Positions 9,080 through 15,461 of a DNA stretch of 17,793 nucleotides are shown here, piece by piece. Under the pieces are notes generated by a model that made no database searches, was not told the origin of the DNA, and was given only the letters and a program-made list of their open reading frames with translations. A program made the translations under genes and the position numbers. Within the stretch, counting starts at the first letter, position 1; each line of letters begins with the position of its first letter. Source of the DNA: CAYMTT01 sp964393465 (GTDB lineage Bacteria; Patescibacteriota; Minisyncoccia; Minisyncoccales; MHMH01); contig CAYMTT010000015.1 in NCBI GenBank assembly GCA_964393465.1, forward strand, positions 1-17,793, in the 5' to 3' direction.

Positions 9080-10285
9080 ATGAAAAAAATAATATTTTTA
9101 GTTTTAGACGGGTTGGGGGACGAATCTATTCCTGATTTTGAAGGAAAAACCCCCTTGGAAAAAGCTCGCACCCCGAATTTAGACCGGCTGGCTCTTTTGG
9201 GACAGACGGGTCTTTTGGAACCTGCTTTTTCCGGCGCTCTTCCCACCTCTGAAGAAGGGCATCTTCAACTTTTTGGATACGACCCCCAAAAAATAGGGAT
9301 AAGAAGAGGTTTTTTCACCAGCCGGGGGGCGGGGATAAAAACAAAGCCGGGTGATGTGGCTTTAAGAGGAAATTTTGCCACTATAAATTCAAAAGGAGAA
9401 GTGACAGACAGAAGAGCCGGCCGGATTAAAACTAAAAAAGCTCGCAAATTGGTTAATTCTTTGGGGAAGATAAAGGTAAGCGGAGTCCGTTTTTTAATTG
9501 AAAGCGCCACCGACCACCGGTTGGGGATTGTGATGAGAGGAGAGGGGTTGAGTCCCCACATTTCGGATACGGACACTTTTTACTCCACTCTTTCTCCCGG
9601 TTTTAAAAACTCAACTCCCAAAAAAGAAACACCCGAAGCCGCTAAAACAAGCCGGGCTTTAAATGAGTTTTTAAAAAAAGCAAAGAAAGTTTTAAAGAAT
9701 CACCCCGTAAACAAAAAAAGAGAAAAAAAGGGTCTTCCTCCGGCCAACGCTGTTTTAACACGAAGTGCTTCAAGCTGCGTGGAAGTGGAATCTTTCTTTA
9801 AGAGGTGGGGTTTTAAAGCTTTTTGCGTGGCGGGTAAGCCTCTCTACAAACAGGTGGCGGAAGTTTTGGGAATGAAGGTTTTAAAAGTCAAAGGGGCAAC
9901 CGGACACAAAGACACCGATCTTGAAGCCAAAGTAGCTAAAAGTCTTGAAGCGCTCCGTAAGGGTGATTTTGTTTTTACCCACATCAAGGCCACGGACAGC
10001 TTGGCTGAAGACGGGGACTGGCGGGCTAAAAAAGAGTTTTTAGAAAAAGTAGATGAAAAGATAACTCCGTTTTTAGAGCTTGAAAAGACCTTGGTTGTTG
10101 TTACTTCCGATCACTCCACCTGCTCTCTTAAAAAAAGACACTGCGATCTTCCTTGTCCGGTTTTAATAAAGGGAGGAGGAAAAGACGAGGTTGAGTTTTT
10201 CAGCGAGAAAGAGTGCCGGAAAGGGGAGTTGGGGAAGTTTCCTCAAATCAAGCTTATGGAAAAGGTGAAAAAAGAAGCTTTGTAA
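9080..10285 (+). CDS. apgM: 2,3-bisphosphoglycerate-independent phosphoglycerate mutase, archaeal type
   Basis: The enzyme interconverts 3- and 2-phosphoglycerate through a phosphoserine intermediate and two divalent metals. It belongs to the alkaline-phosphatase superfamily in its short archaeal-type form (401 residues, against about 510 for bacterial GpmI). Visible residues are metal aspartate D10 (LVLDGLGD), the likely nucleophile serine S57 in LPTSEEGHL followed by FGYDP, DRRAGR (110-115), THIKATD (300-306) and the metal-binding TSDHST (342-347). Related phosphonopyruvate-decarboxylase-like proteins share this fold, but the glycolytic context favours the mutase. The ATG at 9080 gives MKKIIFLVLDG, as expected for the family; an upstream in-frame TTG (9062) lies inside the ATPase gene and adds nothing conserved. 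Enolase, the next step, lies upstream beyond the ATPase gene. Confidence 0.88.
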   Translation: MKKIIFLVLDGLGDESIPDFEGKTPLEKARTPNLDRLALLGQTGLLEPAFSGALPTSEEGHLQLFGYDPQKIGIRRGFFTSRGAGIKTKPGDVALRGNFATINSKGEVTDRRAGRIKTKKARKLVNSLGKIKVSGVRFLIESATDHRLGIVMRGEGLSPHISDTDTFYSTLSPGFKNSTPKKETPEAAKTSRALNEFLKKAKKVLKNHPVNKKREKKGLPPANAVLTRSASSCVEVESFFKRWGFKAFCVAGKPLYKQVAEVLGMKVLKVKGATGHKDTDLEAKVAKSLEALRKGDFVFTHIKATDSLAEDGDWRAKKEFLEKVDEKITPFLELEKTLVVVTSDHSTCSLKKRHCDLPCPVLIKGGGKDEVEFFSEKECRKGELGKFPQIKLMEKVKKEAL

Positions 10286-10308
10286 GAGGGAATGATTTGT
10301 GTTAATCT
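10280..10308 (+). promoter_or_regulatory. Predicted extended -10 promoter for the thioredoxin-fold gene
   Basis: TTGTAA (10280-10285), a 17-base spacer, then TAATCT (10303-10308) preceded by TG at 10300-10301 as in extended -10 promoters. It begins inside the last codons of apgM. Transcription would start about seven bases downstream, at or next to the GTG at 10315, so that start would be leaderless; the alternative ATG at 10348 would have a leader of roughly 33 bases. Confidence 0.4.
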
Positions 10309-10314
10309 AAAAGC

Positions 10315-11322
10315 GTGAGGAATAATAAGAATAAGTTGAGAAATAAAATGGGAAAGGAAAAAAAAGGATTAAAGATAGGGGGTAAGAATTTTTGGCTTGG
10401 AGTGAGTATTTTTTTAATTGCGGTTGCGGCGGGAAGTGTTTTTTTCTTTAAAGACAGTTTGTGTGGAGCTGAAGAAGGTTTTGCGATGGAAGAGGGCGAG
10501 GTGGAAGAAAGAGTAATGGAGTACCTAAAAGACAACGTCGGTTCTGCCTCGATTACGATAGGAGAGATAAAAAAGGAGGGCGGACTTTACGTTTTTAACT
10601 TGAATATTGAAGGGCAGGACTATCAATCGTTTGTCACCGAAGACGGGAAATACCTTTTCCCTCAGGGGGTAAACCTGGAAGAGTTTATAGCCTCCTCAGA
10701 AATTACTAAAAAAGAAACACCCGACGTGAAGCTTTTTGTAATGAGCTATTGTCCCTACGGGCTGCAGGCTCAAAAAGGGTTTTTACCCGCTTGGGAGCTT
10801 TTGGGCGACAAGGCCGATATGGGTACTTATTTCGTCGACTACATCATGCACGACAAGGAAGAAATAGATGAGAACTTAGTTCAATACTGCATCGAAAAAG
10901 AGCAATCTGAAAAGATCATTACTTATCTTGAGTGTTTTGTTGACAAGGGAGAAGGGGATGTGTGCTTGGATGAAGCCGGGATTGACCAGGAAAGTTTAAA
11001 CGACTGCGTTTCGCGAACTGACGCGGAGTACGGAGTGACGTCAGCTTATGAAAACAAAGAAAGTTGGATTAACGGACGGTATCCTCCTTTTAAAATTCAC
11101 GCTGAACTCAACGAAGAGTACGAGGTCGCTGGATCTCCCACCTTGGTGATTAATGGTCAAGTGGTCAACCTCCCTGATAGATCTCCGGAAAGTTTTAAAA
11201 GCAGGATTTGTGAAGCTTTCGTAGAAAAGCCGGAAGAATGCAACGAAACACTTTCCACCCAGGCTTTTTCTCCGGGTTTCGGGCTGGCAGCGGGTGCTGT
11301 CTCCGGGGGAAGCTGTGAATAA
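10315..11322 (+). CDS. Membrane-anchored thioredoxin-fold protein with CPYG motif
   Basis: Residues 26-46 form one hydrophobic segment after a strongly basic N-terminus, so the rest (about 290 residues) should be outside the membrane. Residues 60-125 form a small alpha/beta region unlike anything I recognise. From 137 a thioredoxin-like fold begins: VKLFVMSYCPYGLQAQKG, with C146 in CPYG instead of CxxC, then YFVDYIMHDKEE and ENLVQYCI, and a cis-proline loop AGSPTLVING (272-281, P275). This arrangement recalls GILT- or DsbA-like extracytoplasmic proteins of archaea and candidate-phyla bacteria. Nine cysteines (50, 146, 192, 207, 217, 231, 299, 309, 334) suggest disulfides. A role in disulfide exchange is plausible but not shown, since the active site keeps only one cysteine. 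I chose GTG 10315; ATG 10348 (residue 12) is equally possible. A glutaredoxin-like gene follows after 19 bases. Confidence 0.72.
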   Translation: MRNNKNKLRNKMGKEKKGLKIGGKNFWLGVSIFLIAVAAGSVFFFKDSLCGAEEGFAMEEGEVEERVMEYLKDNVGSASITIGEIKKEGGLYVFNLNIEGQDYQSFVTEDGKYLFPQGVNLEEFIASSEITKKETPDVKLFVMSYCPYGLQAQKGFLPAWELLGDKADMGTYFVDYIMHDKEEIDENLVQYCIEKEQSEKIITYLECFVDKGEGDVCLDEAGIDQESLNDCVSRTDAEYGVTSAYENKESWINGRYPPFKIHAELNEEYEVAGSPTLVINGQVVNLPDRSPESFKSRICEAFVEKPEECNETLSTQAFSPGFGLAAGAVSGGSCE

Positions 11323-11341
11323 AAAATTAATTATCTAAAAA

Positions 11342-11587
11342 ATGTCAAAACCAAAAGTAAAAGTTTATTCAACCCCGACATGTCCTTATTGTGTAACCTT
11401 AAAAGAGTTTTTAAAGAAACACGACGTTGAGTTTGAAGAGATTAACGTAGCAGAAGACAAGGAAGCGGCTGCTAAGATGATAGAAAAGTCAGGGCAAAGA
11501 GGTGTTCCCGTGGCGGAGATAGATGGACAAATCATAGTCGGGTTTGAAAGGAAAAAAATCGCTGAAATATTGGGCTTAGAAGATTAA
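11342..11587 (+). CDS. Glutaredoxin-like (NrdH/Grx) protein
   Basis: This is a compact 81-residue thioredoxin-fold protein. VYSTPTCPYCVTLKEFL carries the CPYC redox pair (C14, C17), and the cis-proline loop GVPVAEIDGQIIVGF (54-68) is complete, ending in the usual FERKKIAEIL helix. Length and motifs match glutaredoxin/NrdH-type dithiol proteins that reduce ribonucleotide reductase or other disulfides. No glutathione system is visible here, so electrons may come from the thioredoxin-reductase-like protein encoded at 5778; that pairing is inference. It lies 19 bases after the membrane thioredoxin-fold gene and 16 before gap, probably in one transcript. No Shine-Dalgarno site precedes the ATG. 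Confidence 0.88.
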   Translation: MSKPKVKVYSTPTCPYCVTLKEFLKKHDVEFEEINVAEDKEAAAKMIEKSGQRGVPVAEIDGQIIVGFERKKIAEILGLED

Positions 11588-11603
11588 AATTTAAAATCAA
11601 TTT

Positions 11604-12614
11604 ATGGCTAAAGTTGCAATAAACGGCTTTGGAAGGATAGGAAGGTCGGTTTTAAAAGCTTTGCTTAAAAACCACCCTGAAATGAAGGTGGTTGCGGTAA
11701 ATGATTTAGCTTCCAAAAAATCACTCGCGCATCTTTTACGTCACGACTCCGTTTACGGTGGTTTTGAAGGGGAGATTGAGGTGGAAGATGAGTTTTTTAA
11801 AGTGAACGGGGAGAGGATAAGGATTTTTTCCAAAAAGGATCCGGCTGAACTTCCCTGGCAGGAGTTGGAAATTGACACCGTTTTGGAATGCACGGGTGTT
11901 TTTACCCACGAAGAAGGAGCAAGAAAACATCTTGATGCGGGGGCTAAAAGAGTTGTCATTTCAGCCAACTCCAAAACAGCTGATCTCCCCCATTTTGTAA
12001 TGGGGGTGAATCACGAAGACTACGACCCTGAAAAACACAAGGTGGCCTCAACCTGTTCCTGCACCACGAACTGCGCCACACCGGTAGTTAAGGTGATAAA
12101 TGAAGAGTTTGGACTGATAAGAAGCCATATGTTGACTGTCCACGCCGTTACTGCGAGTCAGAACCTGGTGGACGGTCCGCACAAGGACCTTAGAAGAGCT
12201 AGAACAGCCTTTTTAAACACTATTCCCACCACCACCGGTTCGGACAAGGCGGTGGTCAGAGTACTGCCGGAGCTTGAAGGCAAATTGTCAGCTACAGCGA
12301 TGCGGGTTCCCGTTTCCTGCGGGTCTATTTTAGAAGTAGTGGCAGAACTTGAAAAAGAGGTTGAGTCCAGCGAAGTAAACGAAGTCTTGAAAAACGCAGC
12401 TAAAAAGTTTCCCGAAGGAACACTTTCCTTCAGCGAGGAGCCGCTTGTTTCAAGTGATATTATAGGGAGAGAAGAGGCAAGTATCATTGACGGGCTGTCC
12501 ACTGAAATCTTAAGGTCCGAAGGAAAAGGAAGTTTGGTCAAGATTTTAAGCTGGTATGACAATGAATACGGTTATGCGGCCCGGATGGCTGAATTCATGG
12601 CTTTTATTAGTTAA
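11604..12614 (+). CDS. gap: Glyceraldehyde-3-phosphate dehydrogenase, phosphorylating
   Basis: GAPDH oxidises glyceraldehyde-3-phosphate with NAD+ and phosphate to 1,3-bisphosphoglycerate. At 336 residues it is a full-length bacterial-type enzyme: INGFGRIGR (6-14), VNDL (32-35; the aspartate suits NAD+), the active-site SCTTNC with nucleophile C153, H180 in TVHAVT, GPHKDLRRAR (191-200) binding phosphate, and WYDNEYGY (317-324). Slightly unusual is STCSCTTNC, which places a second cysteine (C151) two residues before the nucleophile where SNA is usual; a C151-C153 disulfide could inactivate it under oxidation. This is the bacterial and not the archaeal GAPDH class, although phosphoglycerate mutase here is archaeal-type. 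No phosphoglycerate kinase gene is in the window. Confidence 0.96.
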   Translation: MAKVAINGFGRIGRSVLKALLKNHPEMKVVAVNDLASKKSLAHLLRHDSVYGGFEGEIEVEDEFFKVNGERIRIFSKKDPAELPWQELEIDTVLECTGVFTHEEGARKHLDAGAKRVVISANSKTADLPHFVMGVNHEDYDPEKHKVASTCSCTTNCATPVVKVINEEFGLIRSHMLTVHAVTASQNLVDGPHKDLRRARTAFLNTIPTTTGSDKAVVRVLPELEGKLSATAMRVPVSCGSILEVVAELEKEVESSEVNEVLKNAAKKFPEGTLSFSEEPLVSSDIIGREEASIIDGLSTEILRSEGKGSLVKILSWYDNEYGYAARMAEFMAFIS

Positions 12615-12651
12615 TGACTAAAAAATGGCAAATGTTTTACAAACAAAGGCA

Positions 12652-12707
12652 CCTTTTTAAAAAAAGGGCAGTTTTTGTTTTTTTTAACTTTTTTAAACCC
12701 TTTTTTT
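12652..12707 (+). terminator. Possible terminator after gap
   Basis: The 96-base gap after gap is extremely A/T-rich. A ten-base arm AAAAAAAGGG (12659-12668) pairs with CCCTTTTTTT (12698-12707), and CCTTTTT (12652-12658) can alternatively pair with AAAAAGG followed by two T-runs. Either form gives a weak hairpin next to uridine-rich RNA. The long 29-base loop and the low stem stability make this tentative. Confidence 0.35.
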
Positions 12708-12710
12708 AAG

Positions 12711-13325
12711 ATGCGAAGACTGGATTACAAAACCACTAAAGAACTCTTAAGCCTTTACGAGATCCCGATGGTTAAGGGAAGAGTTTTTTCTGATAAAAAG
12801 GAAGCTTTAAGGTGGGCGGAAAAGATAGGGTGGCCGGTTGTTTTAAAAACCGCTTCAAGTGAAATTATCCATCGCACTGAACGGGAAGGAGTAAAAACGG
12901 GTATTAAAGCGAAAGAGGAGTTGGAAGAAGCTTGGGAGAAACTTCAAAAGATGGGAGAGGTTTTAGTCCAAAAGGAAATAAAAGGAAGACAGCTGGTTGT
13001 GGGTATGAAAAGGGACAAAACCTTCGGGCCCGTTCTTCTTTTCGGACTGGGAGGAATCTTAATGGAAGTTTTAGAAGATGTAGCCTTTAGAGCAGCTCCC
13101 TTGAAAAAAGACGATGCTTTGGAAATGATAAGGGAGATAAAGGGTTTTAAAGTTTTAAAAGGTTTCAGGGGAAAAGACCCGGTTGATTTGGAAGCCTTGG
13201 CTGACATACTGGTGAAGCTTTCCAAGCTTTCTTTAAAGGAGGATGAGGTTAAAGAAATAGACTTTAACCCGGTTATGTCAACCTCCGAAGGTGCTGAGAT
13301 TGTCGACACTAAGATATTGATTTAG
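12711..13325 (+). CDS. acdB: Acetate--CoA ligase (ADP-forming), beta subunit
   Basis: This is the ATP-grasp subunit of the enzyme that turns acetyl-CoA, ADP and phosphate into acetate, CoA and ATP. It has 204 residues from ATG 12711. PVVLKTASSEIIHRTEREGV (42-61) holds the phosphorylatable histidine H54 in the HxxxxxGV setting (usually HKSDVGGV). FGLGGILMEVLEDVAFRAAPL (111-131) is the metal/nucleotide loop, and EIDFNPV (182-188) the last metal-binding strand. It is a little shorter than the roughly 230-residue archaeal subunits. An in-frame TTG 36 bases upstream would add only a hydrophobic translation of the T-rich spacer and is unlikely. The alpha subunit gene lies downstream, separated by a toxin-antitoxin pair, so this is a split enzyme whose partner genes are no longer adjacent. 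Confidence 0.88.
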   Translation: MRRLDYKTTKELLSLYEIPMVKGRVFSDKKEALRWAEKIGWPVVLKTASSEIIHRTEREGVKTGIKAKEELEEAWEKLQKMGEVLVQKEIKGRQLVVGMKRDKTFGPVLLFGLGGILMEVLEDVAFRAAPLKKDDALEMIREIKGFKVLKGFRGKDPVDLEALADILVKLSKLSLKEDEVKEIDFNPVMSTSEGAEIVDTKILI

Positions 13326-13337
13326 TTTTATAAGATG

Positions 13338-13355
13338 AAAGTGGATGACTTTTTT
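13338..13355 (+). terminator. Weak hairpin and T-run after acdB
   Basis: AAAGT (13338-13342) and ACTTT (13348-13352) form a five-base stem with a GGATG loop, followed directly by more T residues. It sits 13 bases past the acdB stop and before the vapB promoter, where termination would make sense, but the stem is short. Confidence 0.25.
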
Positions 13356-13386
13356 AAAGCTAGGCGTTTTTTACTTTTTCTTTCAC

Positions 13387-13415
13387 TTGATCTCAAACTC
13401 TTTTTGTAATAAAAT
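13387..13415 (+). promoter_or_regulatory. Predicted promoter for the toxin-antitoxin operon
   Basis: TTGATC (13387-13392) and TAAAAT (13410-13415) are 17 bases apart. The -10 ends only nine bases before the ATG at 13425, so transcription from it would give a leader of about two to three bases, effectively leaderless. An antitoxin of the AbrB class would be expected to bind here and repress, but no clear operator repeat is visible. Confidence 0.5.
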
Positions 13416-13424
13416 ATTATTAGT

Positions 13425-13721
13425 ATGAAAATAGGTAAAATAACACAACCGAATAAAAAGGGGCAGATCGTCATCCCAAAAAAAATAAGGCAGGCGCTGG
13501 GCATTGGTCCGGACGTTTCCTTAAATATTGTAAGGAGAGGTAAAGGGATTTATATCCATCCAATCGAAGAGGTTATTACCAAAAGCGAAGAAGAAAATTC
13601 TTATGTAGAGATTTTGAAGAGAACAAGAGGGAAATGGAAGGATTCTAATTGGGAAGAGACAAGAAAAAAAAGAAGAAAAAAAGAATTAGAAGCTTCTAAA
13701 AAGAGAAGAGAACAATGGTAA
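13425..13721 (+). CDS. AbrB/SpoVT-type antitoxin (VapB-like)
   Basis: Residues 4-48 form a swapped-hairpin AbrB domain: GKITQPNKKGQIVIPKKIRQ, then ALGIGPDVSLNIVRRGKGIYIHP. The family binds DNA as a dimer, and as the antitoxin of VapBC pairs also neutralises the toxin through its C-terminal tail. At 98 residues it is longer than common VapB proteins (75-85), and the tail from about 68 is extremely basic, with runs of lysine and arginine (RKKRRKKELEASKKRR). The stop overlaps the start of the PIN toxin gene by seven bases, the usual coupling in such operons. Its own promoter lies immediately upstream. Target promoter autoregulation is inferred from the family. Confidence 0.85.
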   Translation: MKIGKITQPNKKGQIVIPKKIRQALGIGPDVSLNIVRRGKGIYIHPIEEVITKSEEENSYVEILKRTRGKWKDSNWEETRKKRRKKELEASKKRREQW

Positions 13722-14116
13722 TTGTCGATACAAGTGTTATTATTGATCACCTCCGCCAACCTGAAAAGAAAACTCTCCTTTTGAAGATTGCCGAGAAAAA
13801 ACCCAAGAGGGGTTTAGCTGTTTCCACAGTAACAATACAAGAACTTTACGAAGGCCGTAGTACAAGAGACAAAGAGGAAGAACAATTTTTATGGGCTACC
13901 ATAACCCCTATGAAGATCCTTCCCTACAATCTCGAGGTAGCTAAGAAGGCAGGAGAGATTGCCAGGGATAGAAAAAACCCTATCGAGTTCGCTGATGCGG
14001 CTATTGCCGCTACAGCTTTTTTAAATGATGCTAGGATATTCACCCTCAACGAAAAGTATTTTGGGAATATCAAGGGGGTAGAAATATTTAATTTAGACAA
14101 CTTGAATGACTCTTAA
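13715..14116 (+). CDS. vapC: PIN-domain ribonuclease toxin (VapC-like)
   Basis: VapC toxins are Mg-dependent RNases, often cutting tRNA or rRNA. The 133-residue protein keeps the PIN acidic residues: D5 in VDTSVII, E43 in QELYEG and D94 in EFADAAIAATA; the fourth position is probably N112 in TLNEKYFG, where family members have D or N. The whole domain is present, so the toxin looks functional. It overlaps the AbrB antitoxin gene by seven bases. Its 3' end overlaps the start of the acetate-CoA ligase alpha gene by 11 bases, so the toxin and a core energy enzyme are translationally linked. The nucleic-acid target cannot be read from the sequence. Confidence 0.9.
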   Translation: MVIVDTSVIIDHLRQPEKKTLLLKIAEKKPKRGLAVSTVTIQELYEGRSTRDKEEEQFLWATITPMKILPYNLEVAKKAGEIARDRKNPIEFADAAIAATAFLNDARIFTLNEKYFGNIKGVEIFNLDNLNDS

Positions 14117-15461
14117 AACTATTTTCAATCCAAAATCAGTGGCTGTTATTGGGGCTACCGACAGACCCGGTTCTGTGGGGCTTGGGATCTGCAAGAACTT
14201 GATTGGCGGGGAAAAAAGAAGAAAAATATATTTTGTCAATTTGAAAAAGAAGAGCTTTTTTGGAAGAACAACTCTGCCCACGATTGAGGATATAAAAGAA
14301 GATGTGGAGCTGGCTGCAATAGCCATTCCCGCTAACGGAGTGCCCGAGGCTGCCCGGCAGGCGGTGAGAAAAGGGGTTGACTCCATTATTGTCATCTCCG
14401 CCGGTTTTGCCGAAACGGGGGAGAAGGGACAAAAGCTCCAAAAAGAAGTGGTGAAAATTTGTAAGGAAGGAGATGTAAACCTTGTTGGTCCTAACTGCTT
14501 AGGTGTTATGAGGCCCCACGTCGATTTAAACGCTAGTTTTGCACCTCTTTCCCCCAATCCAGGAGGAATCGGCCTTCTTTCCCAATCAGGAGCCCTCATT
14601 GACGCCGTGGTGGGCGAGGCTAAGGGTGAAAGATACGGTTTTTCAAGCGTAATTTCTTACGGCAATGGGGCAGGGCTTGATCTTTCTAATTTTTTAGATC
14701 ACCTAAGACAAGATGAAAAAACAAAGGTGATAGCTGTTTACTTGGAAGGTGTTAAAGACGGAGATCGGTTCCGCCTTTCTCTAAGAAAAGCTGCAGAGAA
14801 AAAGCCCGTTTTAATTCTTAAAGGAGGAAAAACCGAAGCCGGTCAAAAAGCCGCTTCTTCTCATACGGCTTCCATGACCGGAGAAAGTGAAATATATTCG
14901 GCTGTTTTCCGACAGGAAAAAGCAAAAGAAGTAAACACCTTGAGACAATTAATCAATGGAGCCAAGACGTTAAGCTGGCAGAATGAGTTTTCAGGAAAGC
15001 TGGCTGTTGTGACCAACGGAGGAGGGGCAGGGATTTTAGCCGCCGACTACGCAGAAAAAAGAGGACTTCATCTTGCGGAATTAAATTCTGAAACAATCGA
15101 GATCTTAAAAAAGAGTGAAGTTATGCATCCTGGTTTTTCCCGAAGCAACCCGTTGGATATAGTGGGGGATGCGGGAGCTTTAAGGTACAAAGCGGCGGTG
15201 GAAGCTGTTTTAAAACAAAATGATGTGGGGGCGGTTCTTGTTGTTCAAACTCCTCAGATAATGACCGAACCGGAGAAAAACGCCGAGGTTTTGTGTGATT
15301 TGAAAAGAAAATATCCCGGTAAAGTGGTGGTTACCTGCTTTATGGGGGGTGTTCTTTCCAAAGGAGGGATTTCCGTTTTGGAAAGAGAGAAAATTCCTAA
15401 TTTTCTTGAAGTGTCTGACGCAGTTGACGTTTTAAAATTACTAAAAAAACAAACAAAATGA
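14106..15461 (+). CDS. acdA: Acetate--CoA ligase (ADP-forming), alpha subunit
   Basis: The alpha subunit binds CoA and carries the catalytic histidine that passes phosphate from acyl-phosphate to the beta subunit. From ATG 14106 it has 451 residues, the family's normal length. Features in order are the CoA-binding Rossmann segment SVAVIGATDRPGSVG (11-25), NLVGPNCLGV (125-134), LLSQSGAL (157-164), SYGNGAGLD (184-192), and the active-site SSHTASMTG (251-259, H253; usually SSHTGSLAG). VVTNGGGAGILAAD (301-314) starts the ligase domain. The start lies inside vapC (11-base overlap), and its stop overlaps the PEP synthase start (ATGA, 15458-15461). It and the beta subunit encoded at 12711 should together make the heterotetramer known from archaea. 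Which acyl-CoA it prefers cannot be decided from sequence; acetate is the default. Confidence 0.9.
   Translation: MTLKTIFNPKSVAVIGATDRPGSVGLGICKNLIGGEKRRKIYFVNLKKKSFFGRTTLPTIEDIKEDVELAAIAIPANGVPEAARQAVRKGVDSIIVISAGFAETGEKGQKLQKEVVKICKEGDVNLVGPNCLGVMRPHVDLNASFAPLSPNPGGIGLLSQSGALIDAVVGEAKGERYGFSSVISYGNGAGLDLSNFLDHLRQDEKTKVIAVYLEGVKDGDRFRLSLRKAAEKKPVLILKGGKTEAGQKAASSHTASMTGESEIYSAVFRQEKAKEVNTLRQLINGAKTLSWQNEFSGKLAVVTNGGGAGILAADYAEKRGLHLAELNSETIEILKKSEVMHPGFSRSNPLDIVGDAGALRYKAAVEAVLKQNDVGAVLVVQTPQIMTEPEKNAEVLCDLKRKYPGKVVVTCFMGGVLSKGGISVLEREKIPNFLEVSDAVDVLKLLKKQTK

Noticed and set aside
12158..12562. Minus-strand frame of 134 codons opposite GAPDH
   Set aside because: It is serine-rich and antisense to a highly conserved enzyme, with no recognisable motif.
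12675..12710. TTG start extending the acetate-CoA ligase beta subunit by 12 residues
   Set aside because: The added residues only translate the T-rich spacer (F/L-rich) and no family member has such an extension; ATG 12711 is better.
13716..14116. CRISPR or other defence system around the PIN protein
   Set aside because: There is no repeat array and no Cas gene; the AbrB/PIN overlap is an ordinary toxin-antitoxin layout.
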